Of a DNA stretch of 6,522 bases, positions 1 to 5,955 are shown in pieces. Under the pieces are notes generated by a model, which did no database searches, was not told the origin of the DNA, and saw only the letters and a list, made by a program, of their open reading frames with translations. Origin of the DNA: Planctomycetota bacterium (lineage in GTDB: Bacteria > Planctomycetota > Phycisphaerae > WQYP01); contig JAJXZA010000240.1 of the NCBI GenBank assembly GCA_021780285.1, forward strand, positions 1 through 6,522. Reading direction: 5' to 3'. Every line of letters begins with the position of its first letter. The first letter of the stretch is position 1. Made by a program: the position numbers and the translations under genes.

Positions 1-1145
1 AGCGTAATGACAAAGCCGCCGATGGTCTGGTAATCCTGATGTTCGGGCAGGTTCAGGTCCAGCTCGCGGTTAAGGTCGGTAATGTTGGTGCGGGCGTCAA
101 CCTCCACGGTGGTTGCATCCAGTCGCCGAATGTCCAGCGGCACCGTCTTTTCATATTCGTCTTGAATGTCGCCGACAATTTCTTCCAGAATGTCTTCGCT
201 CGTAATCAAACCGGCCGTGCCGCCGAACTCATCGAGCACAATCGCCATGTGCACGCGCTCGCGCCGAAACTGCCGCAGTAAATCGCGCAGCGGCTTGGAG
301 TGCGGCACAAACAGCGGCGGGCGCATCAGGGTTCGCAGGTTAAGCTCGGCATCCGGCGTGCCCACCAGCGTCAGCAGGTCTTTGGCGTAAAGAATGCCTA
401 AAATATTGTCGCGCGTTCCCTCGTACACAGGCAGCCGCGAAAGCCCATCGCGCAGAATCTTGTCTTTTACCTCATCGAGCGTCGCTCCAACGCTGACGGT
501 AATCATGTCGGTGCGCGGCGTCATGATCTGGCTTACCTGCAAATCGCGAAAGCTGATGACGCCTTCAATCATCTTTTTCTGTTCTTCGTCCACAGCGCCT
601 TCCGAAGCGCCTTCTGAAACCGCGGCCAGAATTTCTTCCTGCGTTTCGATCGCGTCCTGCGCGGAACTCTCGGCCGCGGCCCCGGTCAGCCGGCGAACCA
701 GTTCGTCAAAAAGCTTGAGAAAAAGAATCAGCGGTGCGAGCGCCGCCGCCGCCAGCCGCAGCACCGGCCACAATGCCGCGATAAGTCCTTCGCCGTTGTA
801 GCGTGCCCAGGCGCTCGGTATAGCGACTGAAAAAACCAGCAGGGCGATTCCCGCCGGCACTATGCCCAGCAGCAGCATGCCCAGCGATGGCGTCGGCCCG
901 GTTATGCCCAGATCGAGCAGCGTAAAAGCCACCACCGAAAGATTAAAGACAATGCGCAGCAGCGAGGCCGCCAGGGCCAGATCTGTGCTGCGATCCATAA
1001 TTTGATCAATCTGGCTGCCGCGGCCAAGGCGGTCGAGCGCTTTTTCGAGCGCCAGCCGCGAGATGGTGCGCAGCGCATACGAGAGCGTGGACGTTGCCAT
1101 GCTGCCCGCCAGCGCCAACAAAATAAGCCAAATCGGCCAATGCAC
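1..1145 (-). CDS. CNNM/CBS-domain membrane protein of the HlyC/CorC family (partial, C-terminus outside window)
   Basis: Translating the minus strand from GTG at 1145 gives 381 codons open to the window edge. Residues 1-150 form the CNNM (DUF21)-like part, with hydrophobic segments near 3-18, 57-77, 88-110 and 125-147. An acidic linker (about 158-195) leads to two CBS domains (about 205-262 and 270-326). Family hallmarks are MTPRTDM at 208-214 and DEFGGTAGLIT at 305-315. From about 338 the CorC/HlyC transporter-associated domain begins and is cut by the edge; most of its usual 80 or so residues are missing. Family members take part in Mg/Co efflux or ion homeostasis at the inner membrane; the old name 'hemolysin' is probably misleading. 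The GTG start is supported by AAGGGG eight bases upstream and by an in-frame TAA, the stop of ybeY, six codons upstream. It is last in the pgpH-ybeY operon as seen here. The family call is firm; the transported ion is unknown. Confidence 0.93.
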   Translation of the reverse strand, partial: MHWPIWLILLALAGSMATSTLSYALRTISRLALEKALDRLGRGSQIDQIMDRSTDLALAASLLRIVFNLSVVAFTLLDLGITGPTPSLGMLLLGIVPAGIALLVFSVAIPSAWARYNGEGLIAALWPVLRLAAAALAPLILFLKLFDELVRRLTGAAAESSAQDAIETQEEILAAVSEGASEGAVDEEQKKMIEGVISFRDLQVSQIMTPRTDMITVSVGATLDEVKDKILRDGLSRLPVYEGTRDNILGILYAKDLLTLVGTPDAELNLRTLMRPPLFVPHSKPLRDLLRQFRRERVHMAIVLDEFGGTAGLITSEDILEEIVGDIQDEYEKTVPLDIRRLDATTVEVDARTNITDLNRELDLNLPEHQDYQTIGGFVIT

Positions 1146-1153
1146 GAAAAAAT

Positions 1154-1159
1154 CCCCTT
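1154..1159 (-). promoter_or_regulatory. Ribosome binding site of the CNNM/CBS gene
   Basis: The minus strand reads AAGGGG here, followed by ATTTTTTC (eight bases) and then GTG at 1145. This fixes the GTG start, because the only upstream in-frame codons are five sense codons after the ybeY stop and none is a usual start. The next in-frame ATG would remove most of the first hydrophobic segment. Confidence 0.7.
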
Positions 1160-1160
1160 C

Positions 1161-1679
1161 TTATCGCCGTCGCGATGTTCTGCCCTTGCCGCCGGGATGG
1201 TTCGGCAAACGCCGCTCTTTACCATCCGCAGCGGGTCGGTCGTAAACCGGCCCCATGCCCAAGGCTACCAGAATGCGGTCTTCCCGGCGATGCATGCGCT
1301 GCGCCTCGCGTGCGGTTCGGTCATCATAACCTTGAACATGCAGCAGGCTGTGTACAAGGTACAGCAGCAGCTCATGCTGCACGCTATGGCCGCGCTGTCT
1401 TGCCTGCCGCCTGGCTTCGGCGGCGCACACAAAACTTTCCAGGTCCAACGCGGCGCGTCGCGTGCCCTTAACGCCCCGCGTTCGGTAATCAAGCGTAATA
1501 ACATCGGTGGTGCTCGGGTCCCGCATGGTGCGGTCGTGCACCTGCTTCATGATGCGATCGCCCACGAGGTGTATGGTCCAGCACCCTTCGCCGACATGTA
1601 CAATATCAAGCAGGCGGCGTAGATTGCGGCGCAACGCCGTCGGCGACAGGCCTCGCATAAGTCGGGGCGAGGCCGGCAT
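1161..1679 (-). CDS. ybeY: Endoribonuclease / rRNA maturation factor YbeY
   Basis: This 172-residue protein (from ATG 1679) matches the YbeY/UPF0054 metalloprotein pattern. STTDVITLDY at 56-65 corresponds to the family's PTDVLSFP strand. HSLLHVQGYDD at 110-120 corresponds to the zinc motif HGxLHLxGYDH, followed by the ExxxM-type helix and ILVALG at 136-141. YbeY acts in the cytoplasm in 16S rRNA 3'-end maturation and 70S ribosome quality control. The first two metal histidines (H110, H114) are present; the third position is Asp120 instead of His, a variant I recall from other non-proteobacterial YbeY proteins. The tail after 141 is about 30 residues long and very basic, so the protein is a little longer than the usual 150-160. 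The ATG at 1679 has no good ribosome binding site and would delete the usual first beta strand. An in-frame CTG at 1700 has one, giving seven extra residues (xPVVLKI), and may be the true start. It lies 45 bases after the pgpH-like gene and 15 before the CNNM gene. Confidence 0.93.
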   Translation of the reverse strand: MPASPRLMRGLSPTALRRNLRRLLDIVHVGEGCWTIHLVGDRIMKQVHDRTMRDPSTTDVITLDYRTRGVKGTRRAALDLESFVCAAEARRQARQRGHSVQHELLLYLVHSLLHVQGYDDRTAREAQRMHRREDRILVALGMGPVYDRPAADGKERRLPNHPGGKGRTSRRR

Positions 1680-1697
1680 AATCTTAAGAACAACAGG

Positions 1698-1710
1698 CAG
1701 AAAATCCTCA
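1698..1710 (-). promoter_or_regulatory. Ribosome binding site and candidate CTG start for ybeY
   Basis: The minus strand reads TGAGG at 1710-1706, then ATTTT, then CTG at 1700-1698, in frame with ybeY. The spacing of five bases is normal for initiation. The ATG at 1679 lies 26 bases from the same Shine-Dalgarno-like sequence, with nothing better in between. No ATG, GTG or TTG occurs in frame between the upstream TAA (1727-1725) and 1679. The layout resembles the CNNM gene's own start region (GGGGATTTTTTC then GTG). The start choice is inference. Confidence 0.45.
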
Positions 1711-1724
1711 CATGCAAAACAATG

Positions 1725-4055
1725 TTATGCCGGGCGCGACACAGCCGTTGGCTTCGGATATTTTATTCGGCCATGGTATACGCCCACCAGCGCACGCGTC
1801 ATGGCCAATTCCAATTTTCGCAAATCGCCAAGGGTGAGGTCGCATTGGTCAAACTGTCCGTCCAGCAGGCGCTTCAATGCCAGCTCATGTGCGGCCGACT
1901 CGATGCGCCCGGGTGTAGGCTCGGCCATGGCGCGCACGGTCCCTTCCAATGCGTCGCACAGCATCAGAATGGCGGTCTCGCGCGACTGCGGCTTGGGGCC
2001 GGGGTAGCGAAACTCAGTATCCCGAACCGGGCTGGTTTGGCCGCTGGCCGCGCCTGTAAGCGCCTCTTTAGCCTGCCGGTCGCGTGCCGCATGATAAAAC
2101 GGCTCAACCACGTTGGTGCCATGATGTTCGGCGATAAACGCCCGCACCGGCTGGGGCAGATGAAACTCGCGTGCCAGTTCAATGCCGTCTTTTACATGGC
2201 TGACGATGATCAGCAGGCTCATCGCCGGCGAGAGGCTTTCGTGCCGGTTGACGCCGCCCGAAATATTTTCAATGAAGTAACCGGGCTTCACGAGTTTGCC
2301 GATGTCGTGGTAATACGCGCCAACGCGGCACAGCAGTGCGTCAGCTCCGACATCGCGGGCGGCGGCCTCGGCCATGGTCCCCAAAATCAACGAGTGGTTG
2401 AACGTGCCGGGGGCCTCCACCGCCAAACGCCGCAGCAGCGGATGATTGGTGTCGGCCAGTTCCAGCAGGGTCATCGCCGTCGGCGAGCCAAAGGCTCGTT
2501 CCACCAGAGGCAGCAGGCCCAACACCACAAAAACCGCCGTCAGGCCGGCCAGAGTAACCAACATGGCGTTGTAACCCGTGGCCGCCTCGGCCACATGCCG
2601 GGCCATGGTAACCCAATCAAACTCAACCGCGTGCGAAACCGGCACCAGTGCCATGCCGGCGGCCCAGACACAAAGCGCCATCATGCCGCTGGTAAGCAGC
2701 CCCGCTCGAATAACCATGCCGCGCGTGCGAATTTCGCCCAATGCCGAAATAATCACGCTTGCGCCCACCACCTGAACCAACAGAAAAGCGATATCCTGCC
2801 GCAGCGTAAGGGTAAGCATCAGTGCGTCAATCATGGCCAGGCCCCAGGCAAACCTGCGGCGATAAACCATAACCAGCACCACCGCGGCCAGCAGCAGCGG
2901 CGCAACGCCGAAAAAGTACACCAGCGAACCGAATCCAAGCAAAAGCGAGGCTTTGCCGATCAGCAGCGTCCCCAGCAGCATGGCTCCGGCGAGAGTTTCG
3001 CGCCGCCAATTTCGACGCTCGACAGTTTGCGCTAAAACATAAAGCAGGCCCACCAGCGCCAGAAGCGTCAGCAATAAGGCCCGGCCGAAACGCTGCGCCG
3101 CGATCGCCCAGGGGTGCTGGTCGCCAATTTGCTTAAGGTACGCGGCACGCGATGCCGCCACCAGTGCCGCGGCGCGGCGATCGAGTGTTTCGCCGGCGTG
3201 GGCTAAAATCTGCCCCTGCCGCACAAGCGTTTGCGGCGTCTTTACGGCTGCGGCATTGCGTGCGGCCAGCGCGCTGGTGGCCGCGGTATCAAACACGTAG
3301 GTGGGGGCCTGGAGTTCAACCAAATAATGGGTAATGGCATCCCATAGCGGCGCAGGGAAGCATCGCTCCACCAGCGGCCGAAACGGCGCGCCGTTGGGTT
3401 CGAGCACATTGACGGTGCTTACCGAAGCTGCCGTTTGTGTCGCTGCGCCATGTGCCGCCGACATCTTCAGCAGCACGCTTTGGCTCGCCTGATTGGTGAT
3501 CAGCCGATAATCGGCGGCGCTGACGATGGGGTGGCTCTGGAGGTTTACCAGCAGCAAGTTGATGCGGCTCTGCCAGGTTGCAAGCTGATTGTCCCGCACC
3601 ACCAGCCGCAGCCAGTGCAGCGCCAGCGGCGAGAGCGTTCCAAACCGTTTGGCAAGCGGCGGAGGCAGCAATGCCCCTTTGGGTAGAGCGGCCACGTCAG
3701 CCGGGAGGCTGCCGAGTTGGCTGGCAATTTTATCAGGCAGGTCGCCCGCAGTGTTCCACCGAAGGATGGGCGGGGTATGCAGCCGCGCCTCGGCCTGAAG
3801 CGCCGCAAGCTGCGACGGGTTGGCAATGGTGAAGTTAACCGGTGAGAAAATGTTGTGCGCCAGCGGACCGTGGGGCAACCATGCCGCCGGGCCAATCGGG
3901 ATTAACTCAATCAGCAAAGCCGCCAACAAAAAGATAATGCCGCCCCATAACACCCCGCCTTGCCAACGCGACACCGGCGGCCACTTCTTTTGGGTGGTGG
4001 CTTGGTAATCATCGGCCACGGCCTGTCGCCGGAGGCTTTTCCGCATAAATAACAT
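1725..4055 (-). CDS. pgpH: PgpH-type seven-transmembrane HD hydrolase (putative cyclic di-AMP phosphodiesterase)
   Basis: This 776-residue protein has the full architecture of the 7TMR-HD family. There is a first membrane helix near 34-52, then an extracytoplasmic 7TMR-HDED domain (about 55-318, ending in RQGQILAHAGETLD at 279-292). Six further membrane helices follow between about 324 and 520, then a cytoplasmic HD domain (about 548-705). The metal ligands seen are His554 (FNHSL), His583-Asp584 (YYHDIGK), His620 (VSHVKDG), His644-His645 (EHHGT) and Asp701 (LCDALEG), so the active site looks intact. Listeria PgpH hydrolyses cyclic di-AMP to pApA; the same reaction is inferred here. Length is close to the family norm. 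ATG 4055 has GGAAG four bases upstream; a second in-frame ATG at 4046 is possible. It starts the operon with ybeY and the CNNM gene. Its leader contains complementary segments that could control translation. The usual upstream neighbour phoH is absent. Confidence 0.95.
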   Translation of the reverse strand: MLFMRKSLRRQAVADDYQATTQKKWPPVSRWQGGVLWGGIIFLLAALLIELIPIGPAAWLPHGPLAHNIFSPVNFTIANPSQLAALQAEARLHTPPILRWNTAGDLPDKIASQLGSLPADVAALPKGALLPPPLAKRFGTLSPLALHWLRLVVRDNQLATWQSRINLLLVNLQSHPIVSAADYRLITNQASQSVLLKMSAAHGAATQTAASVSTVNVLEPNGAPFRPLVERCFPAPLWDAITHYLVELQAPTYVFDTAATSALAARNAAAVKTPQTLVRQGQILAHAGETLDRRAAALVAASRAAYLKQIGDQHPWAIAAQRFGRALLLTLLALVGLLYVLAQTVERRNWRRETLAGAMLLGTLLIGKASLLLGFGSLVYFFGVAPLLLAAVVLVMVYRRRFAWGLAMIDALMLTLTLRQDIAFLLVQVVGASVIISALGEIRTRGMVIRAGLLTSGMMALCVWAAGMALVPVSHAVEFDWVTMARHVAEAATGYNAMLVTLAGLTAVFVVLGLLPLVERAFGSPTAMTLLELADTNHPLLRRLAVEAPGTFNHSLILGTMAEAAARDVGADALLCRVGAYYHDIGKLVKPGYFIENISGGVNRHESLSPAMSLLIIVSHVKDGIELAREFHLPQPVRAFIAEHHGTNVVEPFYHAARDRQAKEALTGAASGQTSPVRDTEFRYPGPKPQSRETAILMLCDALEGTVRAMAEPTPGRIESAAHELALKRLLDGQFDQCDLTLGDLRKLELAMTRALVGVYHGRIKYPKPTAVSRPA

Positions 4056-4064
4056 AGGTCTTCC

Positions 4065-4081
4065 AAGCCTGCTTAACAGGC
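4065..4081 (-). promoter_or_regulatory. Small hairpin directly before the pgpH ribosome binding site
   Basis: On the minus strand GCCTG (4081-4077) and CAGGC (4071-4067) pair around a TTAAG loop. The stem ends two bases before GGAAG (4064-4060), the likely ribosome binding site of the gene starting at 4055. A hairpin this close could reduce ribosome access. The stem is short (five pairs), so it could be chance. Confidence 0.35.
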
Positions 4082-4137
4082 CAGTCTCGTTCTGCCGCGC
4101 ATTGGGGCCGGTGTTACGGCGTCAAATACCCCAAATA

Positions 4138-4165
4138 AGCCTGTTTGCCATTACTCGGACAGGCT
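4138..4165 (-). promoter_or_regulatory. Leader hairpin with complementary arms, upstream of the pgpH-like gene
   Basis: The minus strand has AGCCTGT (4165-4159) and ACAGGCT (4144-4138), a perfect seven-base inverted repeat with a 14-base loop. The second arm, read as AACAGGC (4145-4139), is also perfectly complementary to GCCTGTT at 4081-4075 in the hairpin next to the ribosome binding site. The two hairpins could therefore exclude each other. No T-run follows the stem, so it is not a simple intrinsic terminator. Confidence 0.4.
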
Positions 4166-4322
4166 CCTAACCTTGCAACGCCATCATTTAGTTTACCGGG
4201 TGCTGCCGCGATAGCCAAAGAGTTGGCACACACGAAAGGTCTATTCTTGAATAAATAATGACTAAGAAGATGCTTAATAACGTAATAATGAACAAAATAA
4301 GCGTAAAAAAGATGTATTATGA

Positions 4323-4418
4323 GACTTTTGTAGGCCGCCACGATCCCTCTCGGTGTGAGTACTACAGCCACACAACCGCATTATTTTGGATGAAAATCGT
4401 ATAAATGTCTCAAAAGTC
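4323..4418. repeat. Perfect 8-base inverted repeat flanking an 80-base spacer
   Basis: GACTTTTG at 4323-4330 is the reverse complement of CAAAAGTC at 4411-4418. A second, shifted complementarity exists at the same places: TGAGAC at 4320-4325 against GTCTCA at 4407-4412. The spacer has a further weak stem around GTGTG and CACAC (4353-4372). I see no target-site duplication, so there is no support for a small transposon. It may be an RNA structure in the transcript or chance. Confidence 0.3.
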
Positions 4419-4500
4419 CCTGATATTTATCTTAAAATGATAAAGTTGAGCCATCGCGAGCCAGGTACTTGTGCTCTGCAATCGGCCTCAGCATTACCGC

Positions 4501-4527
4501 ATGGCGGGACAGAAAATTGTCTGCCAT
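4501..4527. repeat. Nine-pair hairpin 37 bases after the PDZ gene
   Basis: The arms ATGGC plus GACA (4501-4505, 4508-4511) pair with TGTC plus GCCAT (4518-4521, 4523-4527) around a six-base loop and a small internal bulge. The left arm is also part of GCATGGCG (4499-4506), which is perfectly complementary to CGCCATGC at 4550-4557, so two alternative folds are possible. Its place just behind the stop codon at 4564 suggests an mRNA-end or processing structure. No run of T follows on the minus strand, so it is not a standard rho-independent terminator. Confidence 0.4.
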
Positions 4528-4563
4528 CCGAGTTTGGCAACACACAAAACGCCATGCTCTCTG

Positions 4564-5955
4564 CTACTTATGCGATGTCGGCAGCCCATGCTCGGCGGCC
4601 TGCCGATTAACGGTTCGAACAATGGTGCGACTGCCGCCGAGGTTGGCCTCGATCAATTGCCGATGATCATCAAACCAAAACGTCATCTGCCGCTGGTGCA
4701 AATACAGCAAATCCACCCGCCAGGCATTTTCGACAGCACCGCCGATGGTAACGCCGCAGCGGCCACGTGTGGCCAGTACACAGCCGAGCCGTGTATGCAG
4801 CCGCGGCAATGTCAGAACCGGCGTTCTCAATACCAAGTTGGCTTTATGCGGCATGGCATCGGCAACCAGCGGTAGCGCGACCTCGGCAATGACCATTGGA
4901 CTGGTGCTGATGGTTACAGGCGGGACGGGCCTGTAATGCAATGCCCTTGCCATTTTGAAGGTAAGCTGCCCGGCGCGATCGTGGAGTGTCCACACCGATT
5001 TACCGCCTTCAAGCGGTTGGGCGGTAATGCTCCGCAGTGAAAATGGCGGCAAATGCTGGTTGTCGCCGCTCCAAAAGTGCACGCGATAGCGTCCGCTTCG
5101 CCAGCGTATGGGCGCAATGTCGGCCGGCAGCACGCTTTGGTAAATCCGCAAACGCCAACGCAGTTGCCAGTCGTCTCCGGTGCGGGCAGCGGCAAGGTGC
5201 AGCGTGCCAATCAGATAGCCATGATCAAAAACCCTATACCAGCCGCCAAAGCCGGTGCCCGTTACACTCGGGCCGGCGGGCGTCGTTCGCCAATTCATCG
5301 GCAGGTTGCGGCGGGGCGTACTGGGTGGGTTGCGAGGGCCGGGCACGCCGGCAACCACGCCCATGGTGTCTATATGCAGAGCGCCTGCGGGTACGCGAGC
5401 GACAAATATTTTTAAATTACCCGCCACGCGGAGCGACAACTTATGCTTTGCCGACACCTGATCAACAATGCGGGCGATGTCTGCTGGCGAGGCAATTCTG
5501 ATGCCATCAATCGAGAGAATCACATCCCCTGGTTCAAGACCTGCAGTCGTAAGTGGAGCCGATAGATTCTGCGAAACAATTAAGGCTCCATCGGCCGCTG
5601 GCAAGCGAACTGCCGAAAGCACCTGTTGATAACGCGATTCGAGTTGCTGCATTGATGCCGCGGACGCCGGGTTTGCGGCCACCGCGGCCGTGCCGGCTCT
5701 TAAAGCCATCGCCAGCACCAGGATTACCGCACTGCTTGCCAATATTCTGTTTGCAGCTAACGCCGGCAGGCTCGTAACAAGCGCACGGCTTGCGTTGGCG
5801 AAGCGAACAATGTGGGTAAGCGGCGGTTTGTCGCCAGAGCCGTCAGTGCGCGGCTTTGCCGGCGATAATGTTCTCTCGCGCCTGCAAATCAGAATTGATT
5901 GGCCGCAAACGCCCGCGCGGCAAGGATCTGGTGGCAAAAACCGGGTACCGGCCAT
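4564..5955 (-). CDS. PDZ-domain exported or membrane-anchored protein with unassigned beta-rich C-terminal domain
   Basis: This 463-residue protein starts with a basic stretch of about 67 residues, then a hydrophobic segment (about 68-88). An Ala-rich stretch (about 89-100) follows, resembling the end of a signal peptide. A PDZ domain follows (about 122-180), recognisable by AGLEPGDVILSIDG at 138-151. A Pro-rich linker (about 203-232) leads to a region (about 235-450) of alternating strand-like segments, including GWYRVFDHGYLIGTLHL at 238-254 and MTFWFDDHRQLIEANLGG at 424-441. That layout recalls large beta-sheet envelope domains (DUF3108-like), but I cannot assign it. Cys392 and Cys400 could form a disulphide. 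No protease catalytic motif is visible, so it is probably not a DegP-type protease; a scaffold or substrate-binding role in the envelope is inference. ATG 5955 overlaps the acetyltransferase stop as TAATG, favouring this start despite the long N-terminus and a weak ribosome binding site. The only later in-frame ATG near the N-terminus lies inside the hydrophobic segment. Confidence 0.82.
   Translation of the reverse strand: MAGTRFLPPDPCRAGVCGQSILICRRERTLSPAKPRTDGSGDKPPLTHIVRFANASRALVTSLPALAANRILASSAVILVLAMALRAGTAAVAANPASAASMQQLESRYQQVLSAVRLPAADGALIVSQNLSAPLTTAGLEPGDVILSIDGIRIASPADIARIVDQVSAKHKLSLRVAGNLKIFVARVPAGALHIDTMGVVAGVPGPRNPPSTPRRNLPMNWRTTPAGPSVTGTGFGGWYRVFDHGYLIGTLHLAAARTGDDWQLRWRLRIYQSVLPADIAPIRWRSGRYRVHFWSGDNQHLPPFSLRSITAQPLEGGKSVWTLHDRAGQLTFKMARALHYRPVPPVTISTSPMVIAEVALPLVADAMPHKANLVLRTPVLTLPRLHTRLGCVLATRGRCGVTIGGAVENAWRVDLLYLHQRQMTFWFDDHRQLIEANLGGSRTIVRTVNRQAAEHGLPTSHK

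Larger units (their letters stand above)
4056..4563. other. Intergenic gap and leader upstream of the pgpH-like gene, no gene seen
   Basis: This is the only long non-coding stretch in the window. I find no reading frame with both a ribosome binding site and a believable protein, and no tRNA or known RNA motif. The base composition changes sharply: 4241-4320 has 18 G or C in 80 bases and 4381-4450 has 18 in 70, unlike the GC-rich genes on both sides. It holds inverted repeats at 4501-4527, 4323-4418 and 4138-4165, complementary segments at 4065-4165, and an imperfect direct repeat at 4220 and 4530. The likely role is termination or processing behind the PDZ gene plus promoter and 5' leader for the pgpH operon. 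The AT-rich patch at 4241-4320 is the best place for that promoter, but I could not identify a convincing -35/-10 pair. Confidence 0.6.

Noticed and set aside
902..1225. Minus-strand frame of 107 codons overlapping the CNNM start
   Set aside because: It is an out-of-frame, Arg/Trp-rich translation of the CNNM N-terminus.
1002..1622. Open frame of 206 codons on the plus strand
   Set aside because: It runs antisense across the ybeY-CNNM junction, and both minus-strand genes have clear family motifs. It is a shadow frame.
1722..3035. Open frame of 437 codons on the plus strand
   Set aside because: It lies antisense to the intact pgpH-like gene. Its product is a His/Gln/Asn/Arg-rich composition without domain signs, as expected from the complement of a GC-biased gene, and it has no convincing start region.
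4217..4240. Sigma-54-like TGGCAC element
   Set aside because: The second half (TTGC at the fixed spacing) is missing.
4114..4371. 85-codon minus-strand frame in the gap, with a GTG start and an aromatic hydrophobic middle
   Set aside because: It has no ribosome binding site, and the hydrophobic middle is simply the translation of the AT-rich island. There are no recognisable motifs. It could be kept only if conserved in relatives.
4323..4418. Miniature transposon bounded by the 8-base inverted repeat
   Set aside because: There is no flanking direct duplication, the repeats are short, and no second copy is in the window.
4386..4610. 74-codon plus-strand frame in the gap
   Set aside because: It has a TTG start with no convincing ribosome binding site, overlaps the end of the PDZ gene antisense, and has no family resemblance.
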